Shown: positions 13,124 to 25,689 of the stretch, in pieces
Layout: the number at the start of each line of letters is the position of its first letter
Position numbering within the stretch: the stretch's first letter is position 1
NCBI GenBank assembly: GCA_013399855.1
Contig: VXAY01012530.1
Coordinates: 6,979,505 to 7,043,504 of the forward strand
Source of the DNA: Oxyruncus cristatus
Lineage: Eukaryota; Chordata; Aves; Passeriformes; Cotingidae
DNA length: 64,000 nt
Direction of reading: 5' to 3'
Notes under the pieces: generated by a model
What the model was told of the DNA's origin: nothing
What the model saw: the letters and a program-made list of their open reading frames with translations, nothing else
Databases searched by the model: none
Translations under genes and position numbers: made by a program

Positions 13124-13258
13124 ACAGAATATTCTGAGTTGGAAGGGACCCACAAGGATCACCAAATCCAACTCTTAAGTGAATGGCCCATAAAGGGATT
13201 GAACCCACAATCTTGGGTGTTATTAGCAACATGCTCTAACCAACTGAGCTAATCTCAG
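13124..13258 (-). mobile_element. tRNA-Ile-derived SINE with CR1 tail (TguSINE1-like)
   Basis: Read on the minus strand, the element starts with a tRNA-like head (about 13,258-13,184) and ends with a CR1-type tail (13,183-13,124). The head keeps the pol III A box TAGCTCAGTTGG and B box GGTTCAATCC, both matching consensus. Between them lies the anticodon loop CTAATAA (anticodon AAT, isoleucine), and the head finishes with GGGCCA. The tail has GATCCTTGTGGGTCCCTTCC AACTCAG then ATATTCTG. The head cannot fold as a working tRNA acceptor stem because the first bases are changed and CR1 sequence follows directly. The family was described in zebra finch and relatives. Confidence 0.9.
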
Positions 13259-14027
13259 GGTCTACAACTGGAAATATAATTCAAGTTTTTTGAGGAGGAA
13301 AATAAGTACTTTGAATATTGATGCTTCTTTTTCTTTGGAGGGTAAAACAGCCTAGAAAATTACTGTGATTCCCACTCAAAAGCAAATTATTAAACTAAAC
13401 TAAAATTCTTAAATGTTGCACAGTGTTACACTGAAATTTTAGTGCATGTTAAAAAAAAATGCCCAGCACTGTCAATCACAGCATGAGAACTAAAGGTGTT
13501 CAAGATACAGAGAAGCCATTCTAAAGATAGGTGCTTGATTTTTAGATTTCAGGGAAGAAACTTCAGACTCTGTACTGAACAGGGGATGAAAGATTGATCA
13601 GGGTAGTGCAGAAGTAACCTGTGTACTCATCACAACACAGAGCAGCTTTACCTGGGCGAGCTCATTCAGAGAGGAAAAGCAAAGCTGCAAAGAACTCTGA
13701 GGGGGATGATTTAATATAGTTAGTTTTGCTACCCCAGCAGGTTTGGTTCAAAGGCAGCTCTTACATCTCTGCATGGTATTGCCGTGTACACTGCTCTTAA
13801 ATCATTAGGCACAGCTTCAGCTGATGAGTTCAGGATCAGAAAAGAGGAAGTGTGGTCTGTTTTGTGCTCTAGAGGGTCATAAACCAGCTGGGGGTAATAA
13901 GGGAGGCAGGAGCCTTGGAGGTCTGAACCTATGTGAAGAATACTTTTTTGGGAGCTATCTTGGGTCTGTACTGTACCTTCAATATCTGTCCCTAGCAGTG
14001 AGGATAAATGGCACACTGCCAAACACT

Positions 14028-14093
14028 GAGTTTGGTTTTAATATGCTCTTCAGCTCACCCCTCTTTCAAAATGGCACTTTGAGTGCCAAAATG
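14028..14093. repeat. Copy B of an unexplained 65-bp repeated segment
   Basis: Partner of 12,750-12,814. This copy contains the perfect small hairpin TGGCACT-TTG-AGTGCCA (about 14,071-14,087). In copy A one arm carries a single change (A for G), so either copy B preserves the ancestral hairpin or the arm was repaired by chance. Confidence 0.85.
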
Positions 14094-17000
14094 CATTAGA
14101 AAGCATTTTTTTATCCAGGTCACAGTGATTGAGTAAATTCCTGTTTAATTATTAAGGAAGATGATGAATTCATTATTGGATATTATAAATTATTATAACA
14201 CAAGGAGCACATAAGAAGCAACCCGGACTTACAAGAAGTGAGTCAACTGATATTGAGTACAATGGAAAAGGCAAGATAGACAGCAAAGACAAAATTTATG
14301 AAAACTGGAATTAAATTTTGTTAGAATCATCTCTGGGTTTTTTGGATATTGATTCATTTTGTGGTAAGCAACCTGCCTGTGGTCTTAGCGTATGAAAGAT
14401 AAGCAATTGTCAACTTTTGCAGTGGCTAACTGCTTACAAGGAAAACAGTGTAAAAATTCAAATACAAATGTATTATCTGAAAAATTATGTTACAAGAAAA
14501 TGTTAAGCCAGTAACTACCTTACATATATGCAGTATTTACAGAATACCCCACAGATAGTGGTTCTTGAGATGAGTTTCTAGACTATTTCTTACCAAATCT
14601 GACCAGTGAAGATGAGAGTTTGACTTGCTCCTAAGTACCAGTGCAGAATTCAATTTATATTTTTTAAAAATCAGGTAGCAGATTGGTTTTAAGAGATGTT
14701 TCTTAGATCAGTGGCACACAATATGTGAATGCCAACAAAATTATTGTATGAGTTTCTGTTTGTCCACTATTACTTTCCTTACAAAATAGAGAGGAGAAAA
14801 CACCTTTCTCACCAGCAGCCTTAGACAAGGGCATTGCCTGTACAGCCAATAGCTGTGGCCTGTCTGCCACTCATGGAGATTTACTGCCAAGATTACTACA
14901 GCTGTGATGTCTTCTGCAACCATGGCAGTTTTATACCAAGTTTGACTTTAAAAATCTTTTTCATTTACTGTAAGATTCTATTATATTTAGTATATTTTAC
15001 TCTAAAGCAACACACATACCTGTCCCTGAAGTCAGTAGAAACCTTTATTTTGCCTTCGATATGGATGAGATCAAACTCATAAAGAAATGTTTTCAAATAC
15101 CCACATACAGAATCAGATTTTCAACTTGTAAATGTTTCATGCAAGAACCAGTTCTTGATCATGATAGGCTTAAGCAGTTTGAATCATTTTCTTCACTTCA
15201 GCAGAGCAAATGCAGGCTTAGCCCATTGAATCAGTCAATAGCCATGAATCAGTTAATAGGTATGAGCGTCAAAATACTTTGAAAAATAATAAAGTTATCT
15301 TTTCAGTTTTGGATGATAATAAAATCGTCTCCTAAATCTGTATTCTTTATATAGAGGCACTTCCTGATTGGAAATCAGTGAACAGTCCCAAACCTAGTGG
15401 TGTCTGGTCTCCCAGAGATGTGTGTCCTGACTCAGTAAATCCCACAAAAACAACTGTGACCTCTTTGCAGTGCTTCCAGTTGTCCTTCAAACTCAGTAAA
15501 GCTCCATGTCCATTATTTTCATATTTTTCTCATGTCTGTAAAATACCTGCTCGCCAAGAGGCAGCACATGAGGTGTCTGAAACACGTCCATGCTGACTGG
15601 CCGGCCAGTGCATGTGCTGATGGGCAAGATGGTAACCTACACTGAAAAGGTAGTTCCTGAGTTCCCGCTGCTGTCCTCGTCAAAGCCAGGACAGTCATAA
15701 AGACTCCGGGTTTTGCCCAGAAACTGATTTTCATAGCTTTGAGAGTACTTTGTTTCCTGTCAGAATTGATTGAATTTAGCCAAGTTCAAAAGTTACTGGA
15801 GGGAAATTATAGAAAGACTGATGGATGGACAGACTGACAGGGCACTCACATAAGTCTCACTTCCTTGAGAAACCAAGGTAAACAGGAACAGATTGATACC
15901 CTACAGTTATAGGCACTGGCAGCCTACATGTGTGTATCATTACTGTTCCCTGCCTCCACTCATCTCTCTGACTGACACTCATATAATGAGGAAGTCATTT
16001 GATATTTTTATCCTTATCTTTTAATTAGTAGAGCGTATTTCTTTCCAGTGATCCACCCAATACCAGCAAGTAAAACAGAGTTGCTTGTTTCCTCCAGACC
16101 CTTCTTACACTACTCACATTTCTTTCTGCCTCACACACGTAAAATCTCCATCACAAGATAAGAACATTACTGGTTTGATTGCGCAAATGGGTAAAATGAG
16201 CTGACTGTCTGTAGACACAACCTGGTTTAGTATTGGGAAGTGAATAGCTCCTGAATTGCAAAAGAGTGTTTTGCTCGACAGCACGTTGACTGTCTGCCAA
16301 AGCTGCCACACAGCGACCACTGCCCCAGCACGACTACAACTCAGTCCTGATGCACATACCTTATCTGGAGGGTGCATGTGTCCAAGGGGCTTGGCCTTGC
16401 TCTCCCTCCCTGCTTCCAGAGGGACCATCTGTTCTTCTTGGTGCCTCTTTGCTTCGTGCTTGCACAGATTCAGTCCTAGACATGAATTTTCATTTTTATC
16501 TATTGTTTTTGACACATTGCCATTGTTTTGTTCACTGTGCAACTAAAAAAAGTGATCATTTCCTTCCTGTCAGGCCTAATCTCTCAATAAATCAGAATGG
16601 AAATTCACAGGACAAAGGGAATGCACTTCTCTAGTCACAGGACTTTCTCCCTCTCAAACTTCTAAGGGCTTCTACAAACCAAAACAGTTCATAAATATTC
16701 TTTAAATGGAGAAAATAGGCAATCTAAATAGAGGGAGAGCTGTTCTTAGGCCGGTAATCATATTCACAGGAGATTTAATTTAATTTCTTGGAAAGATTTC
16801 ACCTACAGCCACCATCTGGTTCACTGAGACAGAGCTGAAGAGTTCCCCAGTAACTCTCATTAATCCTATTGAGTAGCATGGGATGATTTGAGGATCTCTT
16901 TCTTTTCTCCTCCTCTTTGCAGTGATCCTGAAGGCTGACTGCATCACACAGAATTCACAATTTGATGTCTCCTTTCAGATGTTGGATCTGTTACAGTGTG

Positions 17001-18076
17001 CGGTTGCCTAGCTGTTAAAAATTATCACATACCGATGTCAAGGAAGTTTACTGTTTTATAAATCTGATTTCTTCTTTTCCTCCACTGAATACTTACATTT
17101 TTTTAAAGACTGGGGGGGGAGAAACATAGATTTTAAAATTTTAGCTCTCATTCTACAGTTATAATTTTTTACCTTAAAATAATACTGAGGAAAACAAGAT
17201 TTGTCTCTTATTTTCACTTTTCATTAAATAATCAACCAGGTTTGGCATTTATTTTGTATTATTATTATTTTATTGATTTATCTTAATAATATTAATAAAT
17301 CCTTTTACATTACTGAGAGTTAAAGGCTGCTGTGGAATGTGTTACAGAGGTTGACACTTCTCCTTGTGTAGGGCAGGAGAGTCCTTTCACAACGTGCCTG
17401 GTTTCCTCCGGCTCCACCTCAGCAGTACATTCAAGATTGCTGTGCATTCCAGGGCCAGAGTCCAGAGGGATTCACTTCACATTTACTCCAATTTCATTTC
17501 TGTGGCTTCAGAGAGTCTGTTCTTTATTTTCTCCACTATACAAGAGCAGAATCGTACCCCTGGTCTCCTGGGAGTGCTCTTCCTTGTCTTTCCTCTGGGC
17601 AGATGCTATTAGGCACTCTTGCAATTGTTTGTTGCATAAACAACCTTCCAGTATCTAGCAGAAAGTAATGCATCCAACTAACCTGAGATGCCTCACAGTC
17701 TCTGCAAGAAACCTAAGGGATCTAATACTCAGTGTGATGAAACACTTGTCAAATCTAGTCTTCCCCCTACTTCTTATTCTTCCCCAGAAGTGGGAAAAAA
17801 AAATATATGCAACTGACTTATTATCTAAATTCTGGAAATTGTCCTTTGAGGATATCTGTCTAGTGGGTATGCCTGTCTGTGGCTCATACACCAAAAATCC
17901 TTTGCTTCCTAACTCTCTTCTAGTCTGCAATGAATTTGTTGTGATTGCTACAAAGAATCAGCATTTTTTTATGTAACCATGCTCCTGAAATGGCTCTTGT
18001 CAGTGTGCAGAAAAATCTTTCATTCACTTTTTGCAGATGTTTGTTTATCCCTTCCACAGAGTGGCACGCTGGTAAG

Positions 18077-18096
18077 GTGTGTGTGTATGTGTGTGC
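18077..18096. repeat. (GT)n dinucleotide run
   Basis: A short GT microsatellite interrupted once by TA. No functional signal attached. Confidence 0.9.
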
Positions 18097-18423
18097 ATAC
18101 ATGAGTTTGTATCTGATTTTAGCCTTTGCCTGTTCTCAGAATAATAGTAACTTCCCTACAGGAAAAGCAAACTGTTACTTCAACATCGGATAAAAGGCAA
18201 CCTACAAGGCACCACTCGAGTGAATTGCTTTTTCGTGTAATTCTGCATTTTAAATAAAGGAACAGTCTAAAGACCTTGCTGTAATGGAAGGTTTCCCCAG
18301 CTTACATAATAGCTCACACAGACAGACAGTCCTTCAGAGACTGCAACTGCAATTCAGAAAGAATTAGTCCAGTCAACAAAATACCATTCAGAATAATAAA
18401 CTAACAGCCCCTGGATCCTGCAT

Positions 18424-18556
18424 CCAAAGGAGCCCCCACCAGCTGCCTCCCCCCCCCCCCCCNNNNNNNNNNNNNNNNNNNNNNNNNNNNNNNNNNNNNN
18501 NNNNNNNNNNNNNNNNNNNNNNNNNNNNNNNNNNNNNNCCCCCAAAGGATGCTCCC
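18424..18556. other. Assembly gap (76 N) inside a C homopolymer
   Basis: Fourteen C at 18,449-18,462, then N from 18,463 to 18,538, then five C. Open frames drawn through the N are meaningless. The flanks carry related words, CCAAAGGAGCCCCC at 18,424 and CCAAAGGATGCTCCC at 18,542, so the gap may hide a collapsed GC-rich tandem repeat. On the minus strand this is a G run able to form G-quadruplex, a common cause of sequencing failure in birds. Confidence 0.95.
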
Positions 18557-20486
18557 AACTGTAAAGTAAAATCAGAGCACAAAGGGAAAGAAATAGGACT
18601 GACTTTGTCTTATTAACATGGCACGCATGTGGCTGGCATTTGCAGAAACCTGCTATGAGCAACTCTAAACTCTACAAATAAGTGTCACTATGGAAACTAA
18701 TCAAATGAGCAGAAGTATGAGAGAGACCTCCCCAGGAAAATGTCTTCAAGGGATAAATATTACTGCAAACAAATTCTTTAGCTTAAAGGGCCCCACTGAA
18801 GAGGTTGAAGGAGTGGGCCAGATGTCTCAGGACTCTGGAGTAAGCTCTTGACGTTTTCTCACCGGCTCGGTGGCATCCGGGAGCATTGTGAATCTGCAAA
18901 GGGAAAACAGAGTCTGTTTCATTCCTGTGCGCCCTGGAGCTCTTGGCTCAGAGGAAAACCTTGCTTATATCCTCCAGGAGGATGGCTTCTTGGCAGAGGG
19001 AAGCTCTGCCTGACAGCTCACAAGGATCAGGATAAATTGCTGGGGAAAGCTCAAATTCAAATCAGAATTAAATGTTTTGAATATGCTAAACTTTTTAGAC
19101 TAGAAGCCAAAAATACGTTTTATTTCAAATAAGTTGAAAAGTTACAGTGCTTTTCTTTTGCAGAATATCTCAGCCACTTCTCTAAGGAAAATACCACCTT
19201 CATTATCTTTTCTGCAGTTAACAAACCGTGTGTGCACGCCTCGTGTTTAGTGATTTGTAAAATAATGTATAAGAAAAGTGGTAGTTGTTCAAAAGCAAAT
19301 AGTAGCATTCTTAGCTCCTACTGGCCCAGGGCACATGCCCTTACGTTCAAATATATCCCACGCCATATTGTACTTTGTTGCGAAATTGCATTGCATTATA
19401 AAAGAAGAAAAGAAAAGAAAGCAAACCCAGAGTTTAGGTGGAAGCCAGTGAATGTGCTTATCCAGACCCAGGGGTAAAGCAGAAAGGTAAACATGTAGTC
19501 TCCTGACTTTGATCAAGCAGCACCTTCAGGCAGCTATGACCTACTGCTCCTCAGATCACAGCAGTGGTCTTTAAAGCAGAACATCCAGCAAGTTTTGGAG
19601 AGAACAGAAGGATAATGAGTGGCTGAGTCTGATCAGAGTCAACATTAGCTGACTGAGGCTAAAAATGAGATAAAATGTAATTTTGTTTAACACTACCAAT
19701 ATCTACCTCTCTATTTTGCCCTTTCAGTAATAAATGGTATTTCAAATGTTTTCCAAAACGCATCCACATTTACTACTTACTTAGATGAGTTTGGCTGTAA
19801 GTCACCCACAGGAGACACGTAACTGAATATCTGGCTCTTGGAATCACTGTGACAGGGCACAGAAAGCAGAAATAATCAGTGGCGATGTTTTCCTGTTGAT
19901 GATGGGCCAGCTCAGGAAAGTTGACAGGCTGCAGTTTTGAAAGGTTTATAAACTATTTGGTTTCCAGTAAAATGATGTGGGGGGAATTATGTGTGAATTT
20001 TAAGAGATTTAATCAGAGAGGTGATTAAGATAACAGACAGATTAATTCACAGGCATTTTTTGTGAATAAAAAAAGGCTGCTCAGTTGGCAGTGATAGTTT
20101 GTAGCTGCTGATCATTCTTTTGTAGCTCTGGCTCTCCCAGTCTCTTGGTAAATATGAGCCATGGCATAGAGAGCCTGTGCAAGCTTTTTTATGCCACTGT
20201 CTTTACTGTCAAAAGCAAATCTCTTGCTGACTGCTTGAATCAAGTATGACTAATACAGGCCTCCAGCTTTTGGGAGAGAGAAACTGCAATGGCATTGAAG
20301 TTGAAAGATCTGGTGTTTGTTCACACCAGATATGATATTAATTCTATTAATTATTAGCATCATCTAGTTCTATCTTTTAAGTGAAATAGATATTTCTGTT
20401 TCACTTTCTTTCCACCCAAAATGCTTTGTAGAAGTAGAGGTCATGAAGAAAGCTTTCCTTTAAAATGCTCTAAACTTGCTGCTAGT
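18557..20486. other. Intergenic, no gene recognised
   Basis: Unique DNA, moderately AT-rich, with a small AAAAG run near 19,400-19,421. Nothing else supported. Confidence 0.6.
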
Positions 20487-20775
20487 CACAGAATCATAGA
20501 ATCATCGAATGGCCTGGATTGGAAAGGACTTTAAAGATCATCTAGTTCTATCTCCCCTGCCATGGGCAAAGACAGCTTCCAGTAGACAAGCTTGGTCAGA
20601 GCTCCATTCAGCCTGTCCTTGAACATTTCCAGCATCCACAGCTTCTCTGGGCAGCCTGTTCCAGTCTCTCTCCATCTTTCCTGTAGGCTCCCTTCAGGTA
20701 CTGGAAGGCCGCACTTAGGTCACCTCGAAGCCTTCTCTTTTCCAGGGATTCTCTCACCCTTTCCTTATAGTCAAG
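20487..20775 (-). mobile_element. CR1 LINE 3'-end fragment, antisense
   Basis: Read on the plus strand it starts with CACAGAATCATAGAATCATC and continues with the mirror of the CR1 3' end (GGATTGGAAAGGACTTTAAA GATCATCTAG). It then gives the antisense of the ORF2 C-terminus: the minus strand encodes EKRRLRGDLSAAFQYLKGAY, the usual CR1 end. It stops near 20,775, giving about 290 bp. Confidence 0.93.
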
Positions 20776-21950
20776 GTAACCTATCAGATGTTTGCTCTGA
20801 AGCTGTAGCTGAGAGTGCTGTGTCCCACTGGAGGTGGAAGAGCAGTGAGTGGCTGTCCAGTCCCAGGCACTGCTGTGCACAGAAGGATGGAGAGCAATGG
20901 AGCTAATCCAGAAATAGTTTTTCCTGTAACCCAGTCACTGCTCCCCTGCCTTGAATGAACATTGTGAGGACAGAGTAGACATAAGCTCTCATTTCATGTG
21001 AGCGACATAGGGCCTCCCTACAAGATCAGCCTTGCAATGAAATGTCTTCCTTTGATTCACGAAAGTGAGTTGTGCTGTCAGTGCCATACAAAGTAGCCTC
21101 ATTGCACAGGAGAACTCGAGAAATTTCTAGTGCCAAGACAGATAATTCAAAAAATCAGAGTTTCAATAACTAGAAAAATCAAGCATGTTCCGTTCTTCAG
21201 GATTTTATCAGTTCCTCTCTCTTTTTTAATAACACAGATAATGGAACTATCAGTTCATTTTGAAGGCCCACCCTTCCCCCAGCTCTGACTTCTTGGTGTT
21301 GAATATAAGTGAAGAGTTTTCTGCACTTTATAAAAGCACTGAATGCATTTGCATACCCCGTAATGTGCATATTATTTTTAAAGTGAAATATTATATCGAT
21401 GGTAAATGTAGGTGGAAAGCAGAATAAAGTATCAACTACTTGATAGAGACAGCACTTAAGAAGCCAGGTTGTGTAACAGAACTTCTTTGTGATTTTTTTT
21501 TAAGGCTCTTGTTCCCTTCAGTTTCTATATAGCAAAAGAACAATTAATTTACGTAATTCAGAAGAAAAAAAAAAAGGAAAACCAAACAAGCTCTTGTAGA
21601 TTGTAACACAAATAAGGCACGTCGCAGACTGAGAGGTGCATCTGAGAACATGAACTCTGCCGATGGGAAGAGAGAAACTTCGCTCCTGTGAAGGCGAGAG
21701 TGGCGGGTTCCGCTGCCCAGGGGTGCCATCTGCCGGAGACAGCGGGTAGGACCCGGCTTCCCTCGGGAACGGCCGGCTACTCCAACAGGCTGCCCTTGGA
21801 CAGGAGTCTCCCACTGCCACCGCCAGCAGGACCTTCTGCTGCTGAACTTGTGTTACAGGAGTAAGCAAAAACTATTGTTACAGCATTCCTCTGGCACCCT
21901 TCTGCTTTGTTATCAAGTTCATACAGATGCTACGATGTATCAGAGAGCAA
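20776..21950. other. Intergenic, no gene recognised
   Basis: Unique DNA. 21,640-21,850 is GC-richer with several CpG, but it is too short and sparse for me to call a CpG island. Confidence 0.55.
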
Positions 21951-22405
21951 TAGAATCACAAAATAGTTTGGGTTGGAAGGGACCATAAAGATCATCTCGT
22001 GCCAACCCCTCTGTCCATGGGCAGGCACATCTTTCACTGGAGCAGGTTGCTCAAAGCCCCGTCCAACCTGGCCTTGAACACTTCCAGGGATGGGGCATCT
22101 ACAACTTGTCTGAGCAACCTGTTCCAGTGCCTCACCACCTTCACAGTAAAGAATTTCTTCCTAATATCTAATCTAAACCTACTCTCTTTCAGTTTAAAGC
22201 CATTCTGCCTTGTCCTATCACTTCATACCCTTGTAAAAACTTCCTCTCCAATTCTCTTGTTGGCCCCTTTTATGTACTAGAAGGTGCTCTGTGGTCTCCC
22301 AGCAGCCTTCCCTTCTCCAGGTTGAACGATCCCAATTTTCTTGGCTTTTTCTCATGGGAGAGATGCTCCATCATTCAGATCAGCTTGATGGCCTGCTCTG
22401 TATGT
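21951..22405 (-). mobile_element. CR1 LINE 3'-end fragment, antisense
   Basis: About 450 bp. It begins TAGAATCACAAAATAGTTTG GG and runs through GGAAGGGACCATAAAGATCA TCT and the antisense of ORF2's last 100 residues (AAGAATTTCTTCCTAATATC corresponds to the DIRKKFF region). It fades near 22,400 after the antisense of the LLERVQRR region. Subfamily differs in detail from the copy at 20.5 kb, so these are two insertions, not a duplication. Confidence 0.93.
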
Positions 22406-24942
22406 TTTACACCGGTTTGCAAGCCAGAGTTAAATAGGTCCAAGTTTGTGAAAAATACAAGTTTATGCACTTAACCTAGTTTATTAGGGGGTGATGTTTC
22501 TACATGTGTCTCTCATTGACTCTCTGTAGAGCTGCACAACTACAGAATACTAAGATGAAGGTAGATTATTATTAGAAACGTTATGATACATGTTCTCAGA
22601 ACAGGCTAACAGGGAGAGGGGGAAAAGTCAGAAGTAGAATAACTCTACTATTTGAAGCTCTTTTTTGTTAATGTTTAGGTTTTATGCCTCTTTTTTCTTC
22701 TTTTTGTAGACACAAGCTTTTCTTCTCAATCATTATTTCAGAAAACTGCTGAGATAAAAAGCTGATGTTCTCACAAGTCATTTGATAATAAGAACTTTGC
22801 ATTTCTGCAAAATACCATCTATCCTTCAATTTGATAGTAATGCTTCCAGTCACATAGAAAGTTCCATTCTAAAGTCAAGAGAAAAAGCCTGTATAGTTGT
22901 AGAGAATATCTGGCTATATGCATTAACTCCAAAGGAGCAAAAAAAAGACCATCGATCAATAATATAACTGGACCCCTTCTTTTTCTTTTTTTTTCTTATC
23001 TGCACAATCTGTGCTAGAGGCAACAAAGATTTCCAGACAACCCGTCTATACCTAAACTTGTGTTCTCTTTAGGCTTTGAGCCAACTGTTTGAAGATTTTA
23101 GATGAACAAACTTATGAGCTAAGATATCAGCACTATTGCCATTTCACTTGTGCAATCACATGTCTTTCACTTAGCTCTTTCCTCATACTGATATGGAAAT
23201 CAATCCAAGGCCTAAATGAAAAGTATATGTTTCCTTGATGGTTTTGTGCTTGGGACATATTTCATTAAATTTATTAAAAGACAGCTTAGGCAGGATACCT
23301 TACACTGTACTGGCTAGAGGCAATATTACAGGAGACTTTATGACTCAGTCTTAGGAAAGTTTTTGCACAGTCTTTCAGCCTGTGTGCTAAGCCTATCCTG
23401 TGCACGTGTTTCTGTCTCGTGTGAGATAACATCTTCCAATAAACCCATATTGTTCTCAATCAACCCCCAAAAGTCAATATAAGGACAGCACATACTACAG
23501 TAAAGCACAATCAGTACTGAAACTGAATTCCAGATCAGTCTGATGAAAGAAGCTAAGGTTGAAATAAAGGAGCAAATTTTTCCAGATGTCATTGTAGAAT
23601 AAATGAATGAAACCAGCACTTCTCTGTCCTGCAGAAATGAAGAGAGGTTTGCCTTCCTAAAGTTGAAGAGCCATACACTGAGACAGCTGCACACATTATC
23701 CAGACCTTCCAAGTCTTGCATGCTGTTACCTAAAATCAAATATGTAACTTGCCTGCTTCTTACAGCCTTGCTCTTCCCTTTGGCCAATCTGTCCCACTGT
23801 GGTTGTCCATTCCTGTGGGTACTGTCAGCTCTCCAGGGCACAGACTGCCCTGCAGTTGATTTCTTACCCATCTATACCCAACACTAGGCTCAAACACCTT
23901 CTGGCCAGCCATGAGACTCGCAGGCTCCTTTCTGGAGCAGAGAGCACAACACTGACTGATGCCCCAGCTGTACTTTGCAGGATCCCATCCATGCAATGGT
24001 TTGAAACACTCCAAATGATGAACTGGCTTCAATCATGACCCTTGCTTCCCCTTACAAGTATTTGATTATGTCTGTTATGCTGTGTCATGTGTTAGTTATT
24101 ACCTTTTATTGTAAGCCCATCATACATTTCTCAACTGCTTAATTACTTTATCCAGACACTAAGTGTATAATCACATTCCAGTCATCAGCATTGCACATTC
24201 AGTTGATGCCTAAGCCATGTTACTATGAGGGCTATATTTGGATTTTCCCAAGCCTCAGTCATTTTATATCCTGGCCACAGCTGACCGAGTGTAGCTCATA
24301 CTCAGTGAGTAGCTATCTACTTCTGGCAGTCCTTCAAGAATGCCATGTACTTCTGTCAGTCTTTCAAGGATGCCATGTAAGAAAAGAAATGCTTACAATC
24401 CAAAAGCTGTGCAAACATAAAAATATTGAGGTATGGAATTTCTTGTCATATTTTTCTTTTTTCTCATTGTTTTTGTCTGGACTGTAGTCACTTTTGTAAC
24501 ATGGGATCTTGGAAAGAGGAGGAGGTCAGAGGGAAATACAGGGAAACAAGGCATAACTCTGCTGCCTTCCCCACCTTGCAAGTGCTACTGGAGGAGTCTG
24601 TAGGTGAGCAAGTGTAGGACACTCTCCCAGACAATGAGGTCATGGGATTGCGGTATAATTTACACTGGAGGAAACCTTGAGATGTCTTCAGTTCAAAGAG
24701 GAGACAAACCCAACAGGCTAGGTTGCTCAGGGATTTATCCAGTGGAGTCCGGGGAAGCTGCTCAATGCTTAGTTATCCTCTCAAGGAATATCTTTTATTT
24801 ATACCCAGTTTACACAAGCTATGTTTCTATGGGCAGACCAAAGGCTGCACACAGCCACTTCTTCAAACATGAGCCATGAGCCAAAAGCCATCTAGATAGG
24901 TCAGGGGTATGTTAATAACAATTAACTGCTGGGTCCTGCTGC
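22406..24942. other. Intergenic, no gene recognised
   Basis: Unique AT-rich DNA. The longest open frame outside repeats and GC-rich areas (177 codons, minus strand, 23,338-23,871) lies here, but its translation looks random. Confidence 0.55.
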
Positions 24943-25066
24943 AACTATCAGCTCAGCTGGTTAGAGCATAGTCCTAATAACACCAAGGACGTGGGTTTGA
25001 CCCCTGTATGGGCCATTTCCTTAAGAGGTGGACTCAATGATCCTTGTGGGTCCCTTCCAGCTGCTA
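24943..25066 (+). mobile_element. tRNA-Ile-derived SINE with CR1 tail (TguSINE1-like), decayed
   Basis: Second copy of the SINE found at 13.1 kb, in opposite orientation. The tRNA-like head (24,943-25,015) has CAGCTCAGCTGG in the A-box position (first T lost), the anticodon loop CTAATAA, and GGTTTGACCCC as a damaged B box (C to T in the invariant TTC), ending in GGGCCA. The CR1 tail (about 25,016-25,066) reads ACTCAATGATCCTTGTGGGT CCCTTCCAG. The damaged promoter boxes indicate that it is inactive and probably older than the other copy. Confidence 0.88.
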
Positions 25067-25689
25067 TACCAGTCTGGCACTGGGTCAGGCTTGTGTCCAC
25101 CTACCAGTGGAGACATGTCCTGAGCAGCACAGCAGAGCTGCCAGTTTGGGCACCTGAGAGCCCACCCCGTCACTACAGTTGCCATCAAGTGCTGCAGGGC
25201 TTCCTTCCCTCTCAGACAACCAGGCAGTCAGCAGGGTGAATGAAATCCATGCAATCTAAATCAACAGGCAGGAACACTCCTGTATCTTAATTCATTGTGT
25301 AGCTTAGCCATTTTGTCAAAGAATACTGACTTTCACTGTTTTGTGAAACACTGATTTGGAACAGATTATAGCTTCCGTAGTACAACTGATATTTCTCTGA
25401 TTCAGGATAAACTATACCTTATATATATTTACTTCATAAATTGCCCTTTCATTCATTTAAATACAGCAAGAGTACTCACTTTTCAGCAGTGCAGTTTTTG
25501 ATCTCACAAGAGTTTTTTATATCTAACAGGAATGATCAAGGGTACAGGAAACTTACATGGAAACGGCAAAAATTTCCAAAGAATTTTTCTTTGGAAATAT
25601 CCTACAAAGAGAATAAAAAAGAGAGAACATAAAAGATGTACCTTCTGAAGAGTAGCACAGAGATGGGATTTCTGGTCTATCCATCAAAT
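25067..25689. other. Intergenic, no gene recognised
   Basis: Starts GC-richer (to about 25,240), then is AT-rich. No repeat or coding signal I can name. Confidence 0.55.

Larger units (their letters stand above)
13259..18423. other. Intergenic, no gene recognised
   Basis: Unique AT-rich DNA containing copy B of the duplicated segment (14,028), a TTA-rich stretch near 17,259-17,300 and a short GT run near 18,077. Overlapping open frames at 16.1-16.6 and 17.3-17.9 kb are short, lie on both strands and resemble nothing I know. Confidence 0.6.

Noticed and set aside
18354..18662. Open frame across the N gap
   Set aside because: It exists only because N codons are translated as X and poly-C reads as glycine on the other strand.
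23338..23871. Open frame of 177 codons, minus strand, in AT-rich DNA
   Set aside because: About one frame of this length is expected by chance in 64 kb read in six frames. No motif or recognisable similarity.
23338..24032. Adjacent minus-strand frames as a two-exon gene
   Set aside because: No matching splice donor and acceptor pair, and neither translation resembles a protein family.
24943..25015. Possible tRNA-Ile(AAT) gene
   Set aside because: Damaged A and B boxes, no pairing acceptor stem and a CR1 tail attached: it is a SINE head, not a tRNA gene. The same reasoning applies to 13,184-13,258.
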